Shown: in pieces, positions 1 to 10,317 of the stretch
How positions within the stretch are numbered: position 1 is the first letter of the stretch
Layout: each line of letters begins with the position of its first letter
Origin: Sorghum bicolor
Lineage: Eukaryota; Streptophyta; Magnoliopsida; Poales; Poaceae
Reading direction: 5' to 3'
NCBI RefSeq assembly: GCF_000003195.3
Contig: NC_012878.2
Location: 54,994,629-55,058,628 of the forward strand
DNA length: 64,000 nucleotides
The notes under the pieces: generated by a model
What the model was told of the DNA's origin: nothing
Database searches by the model: none
What the model saw: only the letters and a program-made list of their open reading frames with translations
Translations under genes and position numbers: made by a program

Positions 1-240
1 AATTCTTAGAATCCGTGTCAGTCAATTTTTTTTTTAAATTTGACTAACTTTATAAAAAAGAGTAACAACATCTATAACATAAAACATGCATAATATGAAA
101 ATATATTCTATAATGAATCTAATGATACTAATTTGATACCATAAATTTTAGCATTTTCTTCTAAAAATTTGACTAAAGTTTAAAAATTTTAACTTATGAC
201 AACTCTACAAATTGATTCTTTTATGGACGGAGGGAGTAGT
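1..240. mobile_element. Stowaway-type MITE fragment at window edge
   Basis: AT-rich sequence ending in 'ttatggacggagggagta', the typical terminal sequence of grass Stowaway MITEs, with the usual internal 'tttgactaaa' stretch. Its left end lies at or beyond the window edge. A related copy of the last ~130 bp lies at about 1827-1955. Confidence 0.6.
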
Positions 241-272
241 TGAGTGAGGTAGCTCTAGGCTCTAGCCATAGG

Positions 273-728
273 TATAGTTGGCCATGCAGCCCGTGGTCCG
301 TTGGCCCGGCCCGCGGCCCGACAACTACCGGGCACGGCACGGCACCGGGCCGTGCCTGGGCCGCCACCGTGGCCCGTGGCACGGCTCAGGCACGGTCCGA
401 TGGCCCGGTGCTTAATGACCCAGTAAAAAATATAGCTTTTTAATTCTAAAAAAAAAGAAAATGTAGGTCTGTTGGTCCATCCATCCATCCTAATTTGCAT
501 GTTAATAAATGTAGCCTGCTAATTCTAAACAAAAAAAGAAAAATATAGGCCTGCTACTGGCCTGGCACGACCTTGGCTCGGTGGCCCGCCGTGCCTTGGG
601 CCATACCCCCGGCACGAGGTACGGTGATGGCACGGCCCGGCCGGCACGACGGCACGGCGCGGCCCGGGGCAGGCACGGCACGGCACGGCACGCCGGGCCA
701 GGCCGGCACGGCCCGATGGCCATCTATA
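273..728. mobile_element. Non-autonomous hAT-like DNA transposon with 8 bp target duplication
   Basis: A 456 bp insert is flanked by the direct repeat GCCATAGG (265-272 and 729-736). Its ends are inverted repeats: TATAGTTGGCCATGC at the left, and the reverse complement of the right end is TATAGATGGCCATCG. Both ends are rich in GGCACGGCACGG-type sequence around an AT-rich centre. The 8 bp duplication points to the hAT superfamily. No transposase is encoded. The unoccupied site survives in the neighbouring duplicate at 1982-1989 (GCCATACG). Confidence 0.75.
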
Positions 729-1288
729 GCCATAGGCTACCCTTGCAAAGCACTACAGTCGGTTTTGATCTTGGTATGTTATGATATCTCCCTTTGTCTA
801 TATTTTTATTTGTTCTAAGTTAACCTATATTAAGGTTGACTATATTTATAAAAAATAATATATTTAACATTATATAAGCTTCATTAGAAATATGATTGAA
901 TGTTTTTTATAGCTTAATATCTCTTTGATGTGGTAGAAGTTAAGATATTTTTAATATTTTTAGTTAAATACATATGAGGTGGGTTAGTTAGGACAAGTAA
1001 AAATACGTTGTGGTCCAAATAAATTAATCTAGTCCATCTTGGGGTTGGGGGTTCACTCAACAGCATTGGTAGAAGAGACATTGAGGAACGGTGATTGTAT
1101 CGTGTCGTTCCTGTTGCCAACCCTGTCCAACCGTTGTCGATCTCCTACTACTCTTTGGCGGACAGCGCATCCACCATAGCCGTGTTAGAATCACCGCCCC
1201 CCCAAAGTCCCTTCTACGGCAACCAGTGAATGGACTCTCCCCCCTCCCCCCCCCCCAACCCCAACACGTACAAAGTCTTCTTCCTTCA

Positions 1289-1691
1289 GGCTTCGTTTGG
1301 GAAACCTTGGATCGACAGGTATTAGCGGTGGATCCCGGCCTCCCATGGAAGGCAACCCACGTCGGGGTTTCACACATGTGGATGTACGAAACTGCATTTG
1401 GATGACGCAAAGTTGGAGAAAAACCCGCTTGATCCACGCCGATCCAAGGGAGAAAAAATTATCCTCACCCGACGCTGGAAAATCGCATCGCTTCGTTCTG
1501 GCGACTTGCGAGTCGTGAGCCTCGCGACCTACAACTCCGCCGCCGCTCCCGATTCGCCGCCAGGTCTGCCGACGAGGGCACCGCCACCGCTCACGCTTGA
1601 GGGTGGGATTGGGTGGAAGGAGGGGATCAACCCAATCCCCTCTTGGACGGTAACTCACGTGGAGTACGCCCCCTTTGTGCCAAACGAAGCC
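1289..1691. mobile_element. Inverted-repeat element (MITE-like), possible TCA target duplication
   Basis: The ends are inverted repeats GGCTTCGTTTGG and CCAAACGAAGCC, flanked on both sides by TCA (1286-1288 and 1692-1694). The 403 bp interior is GC-rich and has no recognisable protein. It lies inside the ~600 bp stretch present in duplication unit A but missing from unit B. A 3 bp duplication fits PIF/Harbinger-type MITEs, although TCA is not their usual TWA target. Confidence 0.5.
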
Positions 1692-2486
1692 TCATAGTGA
1701 CCTGCATATAATTCATGCGAGTGTGCGAACACACGCCACCCATCACGTGTTTGAGTTTGTGTAAATAAATTGTGATGTTACTTTTGAAATATCCTTCAGC
1801 TGCAAATCCACGTACGTCCTCTATTCTATGATAAATCTAATGATACTAAAAGGTACTATAAATCTTAGTATTTTTTTCTAGAAATTTGGTTAAAGATTAA
1901 AAATTTTGACTTAGAACAACTCTAAAAATTGATTCTTTTATGGACGGAGGAAGTAGTTGAGTGAGGTAGCTCTAGGCTCTAGCCATACGCTACCCTTGCA
2001 AAGCACTTCAGTCGGTTTTGATCTTGGTATGTTATGATATGCCCCTTTGTCTGTATTTTTATTTGTTCTAAGTTAATCTATATTAAGTTTGACTATATTT
2101 ATAAAAAATAATATTTTTAACATTATATAAGCTTCATTAGAAATATGATTGAATGTTTTTATAGCTTAATTATCTTTTTTGATGTTGTAGAAGTTAATAT
2201 ATTTTTTATATTTTTAGTTAAATACATATGAGACCGGGTTAATTAGGACAAGTAAAAATACGTTGTGGTCCAAATAAATTAATATAATCCATCTTGGGGT
2301 TGGGGGTTCACTCAACAGCATTTGTAGAAGAGACACATTGAGGGACGGTAGTCGCATTGTGCCGTTCCTGTTGCCAACCCCGTCACGCGCCACCCATCAT
2401 CACGCGTTTGAGTTTGTGTACATAAATTGTGATGTTACTTCTAAATATCCTTCAGCTGCAAATCCACGTACGTCCTCTATTTTTTG

Positions 2487-3077
2487 TCTCAATGTGGTCC
2501 AAATTTTGGAAGTTCGACTACATACAGCGCTTACGTTCAACAGTCACCAGCAAAACTGAACTTCAACAGTCAGTGTTGAGTGGAGGAAGTGTCTATTCTT
2601 ATACATATCCTGTAATAAAGCAGCGAAGAAAGGCTAGACTAGATCGAGGTTTAAAAGTACTTTACTTTGCCTGAGGCTCTCTCTGTGCTAACAAAAGCAC
2701 GAGCTACTATACATAGTGCACAGCTTCTACAAGCGTGACGAGAAGCTAGAGTGCCGAAACGTCTTTTCCCTCGGCGGCCGGCAGCAGCTGGAACTGGAAG
2801 AGGTGTTGGCTTCTCTCACGGGAACTGCATGCCGCCGTGGACCATCCCAGCCCGACGACCCGCCACCTCACTGTGTTGAGAAGCGTCAAGTCCATCACGA
2901 GAGGACAAGGACATGCGGCGTCGCACGGCGATATCTTGGCCCTTTTTAAAGTGCCGATCGTCGATCGACCAATAATGCCTCGCACCCCAGCTGTCCAAAG
3001 AGAGAGGATACGAGCTTGTGTCCCAGCGTACGTGAGCATCATATCGTGTGACAGATTATGTGTACTCCCTGAAGCTC

Positions 3078-3116
<39 letters not shown>

Positions 3117-4568
3117 TCGTTCGATTCCCTATTCCCTAGGCTGCTTCTGAGTGGCAGCAGGACCTCTACTGTGTTGTACTTGAGTGCCTGCGGCACTGTG
3201 CAAACGTGAGCAGCTTGAATAGTTAGATGCCATATGCACTCTCACGTAACTTTGAGTCCTTTGACATGATCATTGTTTCAACATATACACTAGAAGTGCC
3301 TTGGAGCATGCCTACTTGTCTAAGAGACGTCAATAGAGAATTCTTATTGAGATTGATTGGGTTATCCTCGTTCCTGCAAAGAAGAATTTTCTTCGTCCCT
3401 GTCCCCACAGATATCGTGAAGGATTTTCGGGGGAGAGTGATTTCAGGTTTTTTTATCTTGTTTTGGTGTTTCTTTCGATCCTGGTTGAAGTGTTTAGACG
3501 AGTTGCTATTTTTTGTACTATAAAGCATTTTTTTATATTTTCCCTATCTAATAAAATTAACGGTAAAGTGGCTATAAAATAAGTTATTATAACTTATCGT
3601 AATGTTATAGTAAACCACTTAGTAAGAAGTTACTATAATTTTGTAAATTAATATAATAATTATCGTAACTCAAAGTGGCTACAAAATAAGTTATTTTTAG
3701 CCCGCTACAAAGTAATATATATATATATATATATATATACACACGCGTGTACATGTATATCCAGGCATTGCATTCTCATGGTTGTTAGCTGGGTACAGAT
3801 CCACACACACACACACCGATACTGCATGGGCCGCGCGGTGGCATGCCGTGTGCTTTCTCGATGACTTCTGATCGATAAAAAAAACGGAGCCGTTTCATTC
3901 GCAAATGAGTGCACACCAGAATGCTTAAGCACATAAAGCTTCGGGTTGAAGTTCGTATAGCTTTCTTCTCCGGCTTTCTGGATCCGTTATACCTCTCTCC
4001 GGCGTGCCGGAAACCTCGTCCGTTTAATAACGTTTACGTTATATTACCGGCCTTTGACTTTTAGTGTCTTCCCCGGACGCAAATGCTGAAAAGCGGCCGC
4101 CGGCCGGGCAGACGACGAAATGCTCCCCCGTCTTCTCCGGGAAGAAGAACAGAGAGATAAGGACTGTGACGCTGGCGACCGGGGTTACGTTGCACGCGTG
4201 CTGGTCGCACGTCAAAGATGCCACTGCACTGCACGCCGGTGACACGGCGCCGTTCCCTTGCGGAGCACGTACTTTGGCACCCTTTCCCTGGTCCCTGCTG
4301 TGGGCTGCGTCCGCGCGAGCTCTGCTGTGGGCGCGCGCGCAGCCAGGCTCGATCGATCTGTGTTGGGTTCCCACTCCAGCGGCTGGCTGGCGCTTCCGAA
4401 TCCCTGTCATGCCCTTTTTCCGTCGCCATCGGCGACACGCTGATATTTTTAATCTGGCAGCCGTGATTCGGCCGCGTACGCGCGCCGCCCGTTCATCAAC
4501 ACAAGTCGTCGTGTCGAACCTGACTCCCGCAGCTGCACGTGCACCTCCATCTGTTCCTTTTATACTAC
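2487..4568. other. Intergenic, no gene recognised
   Basis: No protein family is recognisable on either strand. The stretch contains a (CTTT)n microsatellite at about 3078-3119, a (TA)n tract at about 3714-3739 and a short (CA)n at about 3802-3816. A diverged direct repeat beginning 'agtggctataaaataagtta' recurs at about 3565 and 3671. A GC-rich patch at 4050-4560 carries overlapping open frames on both strands that look like composition effects. Confidence 0.6.
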
Positions 4569-4571
4569 TTC

Positions 4572-4883
4572 GGGCCTGTTTGGTACAGCTCTTGTTGTGA
4601 GCTGTTTTTTTTTTTGCCAAACACTTATTTCTAAAACAGTTTTATGGATGAAGCTGTTTTTCTCCTCCTCTCACAAAAACATAAGTTGGATGAAGCTGAA
4701 AAAAGTAGCTTATTGCAGCTTTTCCTTCATTTCTCTCTCTCAACTATGCATGAAGTAGTTGGTGAAGCTATTTTGCCAAACACTTTTTCCAAAACAGTTT
4801 AGCTTCATCTAGAAAGTCACTCATGAAGCTATTTTCTAAAAAAACAGCTTTACTAATAAAGTTGAGCTGTGCCAAACAAGCCC
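4572..4883. mobile_element. MITE with GGGCYTGTTTGG termini
   Basis: Inverted terminal repeats start GGGCCTGTTTGGTACAGCTC at the left; the right end is its near-perfect reverse complement (GAGCTGTGCCAAACAAGCCC). TTC flanks both sides (4569-4571 and 4884-4886). Internal motifs such as 'gatgaagctg' and 'aaaacagctt' are repeated in both orientations. It is non-coding. A second, degraded element ending 'ctaccaaacagctcc' follows to about 5175. Confidence 0.65.
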
Positions 4884-5384
4884 TTCCTTCTTCATTCACG
4901 AATTATTTTCCATTTTGTCCCAAGAGGATAGATAGCTTTTTCACGCTCTCTTTCTAATCTTCGTACCAGAGTTTCTAGAGTCGATTCTCTACTGAATTCA
5001 GTAGAAGCTCGATCAAACAGTTTCTCAGAGAAGAGTGATTCTCTTAAATGAGCTAAGAGGCTAAAAGGTGAAAAAAGTATTTTCCCTAGTTCTATAAAGT
5101 GGTTCACAATCGTGATTCAGAGAATCAACTTTTATAGAGAATCAGAATCAGATAGAGCTCTACCAAACAGCTCCTAATCAATTCAATCATGGCAGGCTCT
5201 AGTCGGTGGTGGGTGTAACATTTTTCTAATTGGACGGGCACAGGATTGTACCTATGTCATTGACATAATTGATATAGAAGAAAGTGTATACACCCAAGGG
5301 AATGAAAGAGAAGCTATATTCTTGTGCTAAAAAAATTGCTAGATGTTTCTCCCCTGCTACAGATTAGCCCCGCTTCACTTTAAC

Positions 5385-5700
5385 GATATTTAATTTATAA
5401 TGGATGTCATTGAAGCTTCTTGATACCTAGAGACTCTGTCGTTTATTTTTCTTCCAAATTTACCAAGAGATAAGAAGAGTAAAACTTTTGATCGCTTTTC
5501 AAGGTGTGTCTTGCTCCGTTGTGATATTCTTCCATCATTCTTGCATTGTGGTGCCCAGATCCTCCTATTGTATTTGCAGTCCACAAGCATGTGGTATGTT
5601 TTCTCAGCAATTTGTCTACACATCGGGCAAGCTGGGCAATACGTCCAACCTCATCATACCAATTTATCCGAAGTCCAAACTCTATTTTGAATGAAGAGCG
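5385..5700 (-). pseudogene. LINE ORF2 C-terminal relic (zf-RVT region)
   Basis: The minus-strand reading from about 5623 to 5390 contains CRQIAEKTYHMLVDCKYNRR followed by IW. This resembles the reverse-transcriptase zinc-binding region near the C terminus of plant L1 ORF2 (Cys pair, then His and Cys, then W). The reading ends shortly afterwards with the usual weak tail of such ORFs. No endonuclease or polymerase part is visible nearby, so this is a 5'-truncated, decayed insertion unrelated to the long LINE at 25.9-33.8 kb. Confidence 0.5.
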
Positions 5701-7671
5701 GGTAAAAAAACGTTTTGATGGCGTCTAGGTTTTTCAGATGGAGTAAATATGTTCATTTCCATGGTGGGATTTCTTGAAAAACAAAGGTGTATGAGCAATA
5801 TGGCATAACAATCAAGACGCCCAAATTGGTAACATATGTTAAAAAATTGTCCATAAACTAGAATATGTCAAAACTAAATGCTCTATTTTACCAAACCAAT
5901 CAGTCTGGTTTTGTCATAAAAGCATAGCCAAAAAAGAAACTAATCTCTACTGAGCTCTAGCTTAGACCAAATTTAGAGATATGTCTCTTGATGCATTAGA
6001 TTTATATTTCACCTACATTTACAAACATGTACAAGTGTACAACCATATAATTGAATGAAAATCATTAAACAAAGTGAATTAAAACAAAGAAAGACATGCA
6101 ATGCATTGATTCAGGAAAGTCAAATTCATCGCGGTATACCGTACATCTAGTTTGAAGTGCTCTAAGGAGTCAAATTTTTTTAACCACTTCTCCCAATTGA
6201 CTAGTTTGATCTTTTTTCCTTCCAATGACAGGACGGTTCCCTCACAATTCCTATGGCTCATCACATGTTTGGGAGCCGGGGGTGATACCTAAGCGTCTAG
6301 AAGGCTTCACCTCTAAGAGTACAAATATTTCAGAAGTTGTTTGATGCGCCCAAAAGTGCTCAAGGTTTAGATCACTCTCTAGTGCTCTCTAACTTCAAAC
6401 CTCAACCTGAATCGAGGTATGAAATGTTTGAAAAGTTATACATAAGTCCATAATCATGTTTCTATTATTGTGACATTGCTTATATAGGTATTGGTTTCTA
6501 GGAAAAGAAGGGGAGAGAGGAGAGGGGAGAGAGAGAGAGGAATAATGTTGGCCCTATTTGGTGTGGGTCCGTCATAACAAGTCATAACTTGAAGTTGGCG
6601 TATTACACTTTTGTGACATGTCTTTTTTGCGGACATCTCTAAGCATCTATTTGATTGGAAGGAAGAGAAAAATACAACCTATGATATGGTCCTAGAAAGT
6701 CTAGGCTTACCAAGAATGCATATCGAGAGGTGCAACCTACAACCCTTTGGAAATGAGTCTGCAAAGACCACTAACATTAGTGTTAATGTTATTACAAACA
6801 AACAATTTATGATCAGATGTAGCTGAGCACATAGAAACAAGTAGAACAAAGCAATGAAGTAAGAAACAAATTGGTGAACAAGCTCGCTTATGGAGAACAC
6901 CACACAACCCATTGTCCACAAAGAGGCTGAGAAGTATAGTTACCTCTTCATGACATGATGCCTGATGGCTTGTTGAACATCATGATTTAAACTTGATCGT
7001 TGCTAGCCCATCATCTTGCAATCCTTCTTGATAGCAAAAGCTTAGGGCCTTGTGATGGTATCATCCCAACCAAATATGGAAGCCTTACACCAACTAGAGC
7101 GATAAAAGCCAAAGGGAAGACCGCTACATCAAAGATTATCTCATCACACAAAAGCAAGAACTAGGGAGCCAAACCGAAGCATAAGATCAATTGTGAAAAA
7201 CTCAAGGGAGAAACAAAACTAACCAATGAAAGCACTCCCTCGTGGACAATCTCGATTACACCCTATTTTGATGGGGAAGCACAGTGAGTGGACACCACAA
7301 GCACAACATGTAGTTGACCATTAGAAGGGCCTCCTTGTTTGGGCATAGAAATATGGCAACAAACAACCTACTAGTTGTGTCAACGAATGGAAGCATCGAC
7401 AATAAATCTACATAGAGCACAAGCTCATTGACAAATAGAGTTCTCACCTTTCACACACCAGAACAAGGCGTAGAAGCACCACAATTGCAATTGCTAGTTG
7501 GATCTTGGGTGTAGGAGACTCATTTGGTAAAGAAACCATAGCGAAAGAGGGAGTGGGGGACCATCAGGTGCAACGATGAGGCAATCCCCACCATCAGCCT
7601 CCCCAATAATGTCCAACGGTGAAACAAGAACCAACAACTAGAGGATAACATTTACATAGGCTGAAGGAGTG
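5701..7671. other. Intergenic, no gene recognised
   Basis: AT-rich sequence with only short open frames on both strands. A purine-rich stretch at about 6500-6540 and phrases such as 'gggagccgggggtgatacc' (6270) resemble decayed transposon sequence, but no family can be named by reading. Confidence 0.45.
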
Positions 7672-8560
7672 CTAGGATGGTTGTGGCATCCCATGTTTTG
7701 CATGCCAGCACACACTAGCGTCAACATGGTGTCTCACACTAGATGCGTTGGCGACACCAACATCTATATGAGACAAGGTCCTCTCAGATCTGGATCTGAG
7801 CCCACCAATAAAGACATGGCTATCCCACCTAGCAGCGATAAAATCAATGGCCGGAGTTGTGATGGCAACCAAGTTAAATAGAACTTGTGCTAGATCTGAT
7901 AACAATAGAAGGGAGCTCCACACTAAAACTGACATCAATGATAGGGACCAGGGGCAAGGGCGGGGGTGTTGGGAAGGTTGGCAGCCAATGTTCTACATGC
8001 CAGCACAAACTGGCCTCAACATGTTGTCCCACACTAGATGCGTTGGCGACGACAACAACACTGTGCGACAAGCTGTTCTCAGATCTGGATCTGAGCCCAG
8101 CAATAAAGACATGGCTATCCCACCCCAGCAACAGTAAAATCAGTGACTTGAGTTGTGATGGAGACCCAAGTTAGACAGAACTTGTGCCAGATCTGATAGC
8201 AATAGAAGGGAGATCCACACCAAAAATGACATCAATGGTAGGGACCAGGGATAGAGGCCAGGGTCCTAGGAAGGTTTGTGGCATCCAATTCTGCATGTCA
8301 GCACACACCGGCCTCAACACGTTGTCCCACACTAGTGAGTTGGCGACGCAAACCGCACTGTGCGACAAGCTGCTCTCAAATCTAGATATGATCCTACCAA
8401 TAAAGACATAGCTATCCCACCTAGCAGTGAGAAAATCAGAGATCAAAATTGTGATGGGGACCAAGTTAGATAAAACCTGTGCCAGATCTGGCAACAATAG
8501 AAGGAAGCTCCACACCAAAACCGACATCAATGGTAGGGACCAGGAACAGGGGTAGGGGCG
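7672..8560. repeat. Three tandem copies of a ~295 bp unit
   Basis: The anchor 'gacatcaatg' recurs at 7931, 8228 and 8523, giving periods of 297 and 295 bp. Each unit also contains versions of 'cagcacacac', 'gcgttggcgac', 'agatctggatctgag', 'aataaagacatggctatccc' and 'caatagaagggagctccac'. The copies are clearly diverged. On the minus strand each copy can be read as a peptide containing WDS(H/Y)VFIxGL, but stops and a frame change separate the units, so coding status is unproven. Possibly part of an unidentified transposable element. Confidence 0.8.
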
Positions 8561-8566
8561 TGGGGG

Positions 8567-8703
8567 AGGGAGGGAGGAGGAGGAGGAGGAGGAGGAAGAA
8601 GAAGAAGAAGAAGAAGAAGAAGAAGAAGAAGAAGAAGAAGAAGAAGAAGAAGAAGAAGAAGAAGAGGAGGAGGAGGAGGAGGGGGAGGAGGAGGAGGGGG
8701 AGG
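8567..8703. repeat. Compound (GGA)n(GAA)n(GGA)n purine tract
   Basis: The plus strand is almost pure purine: GGA repeats flank a central run of about twenty GAA/AGA triplets at roughly 8595-8664. It abuts the triplicated array. On the minus strand it would read as polyserine, polyproline or polyleucine depending on frame, which explains several spurious long open frames. Such tracts can form triplex structures and are prone to length change. Confidence 0.95.
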
Positions 8704-8794
8704 GGATCGAGCAAAGGAGGTGGTCGACAACGCTTGGGGAGAACCCTAGCCAGGTCACCCTAAGCATCAAAGGCCTCATCTACTCGCCATTGCC

Positions 8795-8804
8795 TATTTT
8801 TATA
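8795..8804 (-). promoter_or_regulatory. Candidate minus-strand TATA box facing the triplicated array
   Basis: The minus strand reads CCTATAAAAATAGG, a good plant TATA box. About 55 bases downstream comes CTAGGGTTCTCC, a common type of leader sequence, and then the purine tract and repeat array. Inference only: it could be the promoter of a dead gene or element. Confidence 0.3.
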
Positions 8805-8809
8805 GGCTG

Positions 8810-9760
8810 CAAGTTAAGCCAAAGCATACGTCATTGTTGTGTCATGTCTCACGCCTAAACTTGCGTTCGGAGGTTGGCATGTGTAATGGAATTATCGCAA
8901 GTTAAGAAAGCATTTATAAAAATTAAAATAGGTCCATTTTGCATGAATATTCTTGATGCGTGGAAATTTAGAAAGCATATATTCAAATTAGACACCATAT
9001 GAAAGCATTCAAGCAAAAAAATGTGAGAAATTGCTTCTTTTATGTTAAAAATGAAGAGGTAAATAAGATTAAATATTTTGTATCTTTGATAGTGGACCCT
9101 GAGTCACGTGAAAAAATTCATGACTCAAACTTTTCAAACTTTGATCATTAATAAATGCTAAAAATATTACTTTAGAAATTAAATGAAAACCATAGAAACA
9201 GAATTGCCTTGGAAAGTACCTTCACGATCATGTAAACTTATCTCTATGATCTGTCAATGGTAAAACTGACTCGTCACTACTCACTAGTGCTCCAAGATCG
9301 ATCGAGTGCCTCCTTTCCAACCCAAAATCGAGTGGACACACATAATTAGAAGCATGAAGCGGCAGGGCACACACATAGGCAGAGGTGGACGGGGATTGGT
9401 AGCAAGCATTGCACAAACAGAAGCCACGCTAGCTCCTCGTCGTAGTGGTCTGTAGCTCTCCGTGCATCCTAGCCTAGCCGCGCTCACGCCCACAAAGATT
9501 CCCACCTCCAGCTCCATCGTGTAGCTCCTCCGATCCGTTGCCGAGATTTTCCATTTTCAAAATTAAAATTCCGTACATGTGGGTCCCACAAGAGAGTACC
9601 CTAAATGAAGGTGTAGAAAATCTACGCTCGTCTGGCTTTTGGTATAAGCAGCTTCTTCAATAACTAATCAACCTTTACGAGCAGTGTTAATAGCTGTCTA
9701 GAAAATGTTTTAAGCCGGAAGCAAAGGAGAGCCATGGCCATAACTCAAGCCAACAAGGCC
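8810..9760. other. Intergenic, upstream of TPS1
   Basis: No gene is recognised. It includes AT-rich sequence (8880-9220) and a moderately GC-rich part (9290-9540) with no protein similarity that I can name. The proximal promoter of the trehalose-phosphate synthase gene presumably lies at its right edge. Confidence 0.5.
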
Positions 9761-9781
9761 ATGGGTATCGTATAGCCAGCC

Positions 9782-9788
9782 TATATAG
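9782..9788 (+). promoter_or_regulatory. TPS1: Putative TATA box of TPS1
   Basis: CTATATAGCT, a canonical plant TATA sequence, is followed about 30 bases later by a CTCCCTCC-rich stretch typical of grass transcription start regions. A leader of about 0.35 kb runs from there to a splice donor at 10142. Confidence 0.55.
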
Positions 9789-9932
9789 CTGTACCGCAAA
9801 AACTTTGCGAGTGCCTCCCTCCCTCCCTCCGGCTCCCTCCGATAAAAGCCCCAATCCCTCCATCCCACCTGCATATCACTCGCGTGCTCGCAAACAAGCG
9901 TCCGAGTTCGAGGCGTGGCGGCCCGTTTTTGC

Positions 9933-10019
9933 ATGTTGCGTTTGCATGCCGTAGCGGCTCTGCTGCCGGTGTTCCTCCCCTTCCGAACCCTTGGCCACCA
10001 CCTCTCGGCCGTCTCGTGA
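9933..10019 (+). promoter_or_regulatory. Upstream ORF in TPS1 leader (28 codons)
   Basis: The first ATG after the putative transcription start opens a 28-codon frame that ends in TGA at 10017-10019, before the leader intron. A second, minimal ATG-codon-stop frame (9946-9954) overlaps it in another frame. Both precede the main start at 10318, so ribosomes would meet them first and they could lower translation of the synthase. Conservation has not been tested. Confidence 0.4.
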
Positions 10020-10141
10020 TTCGAATCACTGCTCCCATTGCGAACGAGCCGCCACAGCTGTTGCCAGGCTCAAGGAGGGCTCGGGCTCCCACACGCGCCG
10101 GGGGCGATCGATCGATCGGAGAGGCGGCGACTCGGGATCGG

Positions 10142-10286
10142 GTGAGTCGTTGTTTCATCTTCCGCTTCGTCCGAAACCAACCCGCCGCCTCCCTGCGTGG
10201 CGTGATGGGCGGCCTGCCTGTTGTGTCCGCCTGTTGCCGCCTCGTCGTCGTCGCTCACCAAGCGCGTCCGCCTATGAATGCTGCAG
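10142..10286 (+). other. TPS1: Putative 5' leader intron of TPS1
   Basis: A strong donor (GTGAGT at 10142) and an acceptor (CTGCAG ending at 10286) bracket 145 bp just upstream of the main ATG. Splicing would remove in-frame upstream sequence and leave a short leader ending ...GCGGCGC before ATG at 10318. Confidence 0.55.
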
Positions 10287-10317
10287 GCCGGGGCACGGCG
10301 GGGAGTCGCGGCGGCGC

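Larger units (their letters stand above)
109..2486. repeat. Tandem segmental duplication (unit A 109-1826, unit B 1827-2486)
   Basis: Two direct copies of one ~660 bp sequence lie head to tail. Shared landmarks in both are the MITE end 'ttatggacgga', 'gctctaggctctagccata', 'cccttgcaaagcact', 'gggttgggggttcactcaac' and 'gcaaatccacgtacgtcc'. Unit A is about 1 kb longer because it carries the hAT-like insertion at 273-728 and a further ~600 bp at about 1129-1727 that contains an inverted-repeat element; unit B has neither. The copies differ at many single bases, so the duplication is not recent. No coding sequence is evident in either. Confidence 0.75.

Noticed and set aside
4039..4620. Long overlapping open frames on both strands (up to 193 codons)
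   Set aside because: They overlap on opposite strands in a GC-rich patch, share no recognisable domain, and no splice or promoter context supports a gene.
8466..8779. Open frames encoding polyserine, polyleucine, polyproline or poly-Lys
   Set aside because: They are translations of the GGA/GAA microsatellite in different frames.
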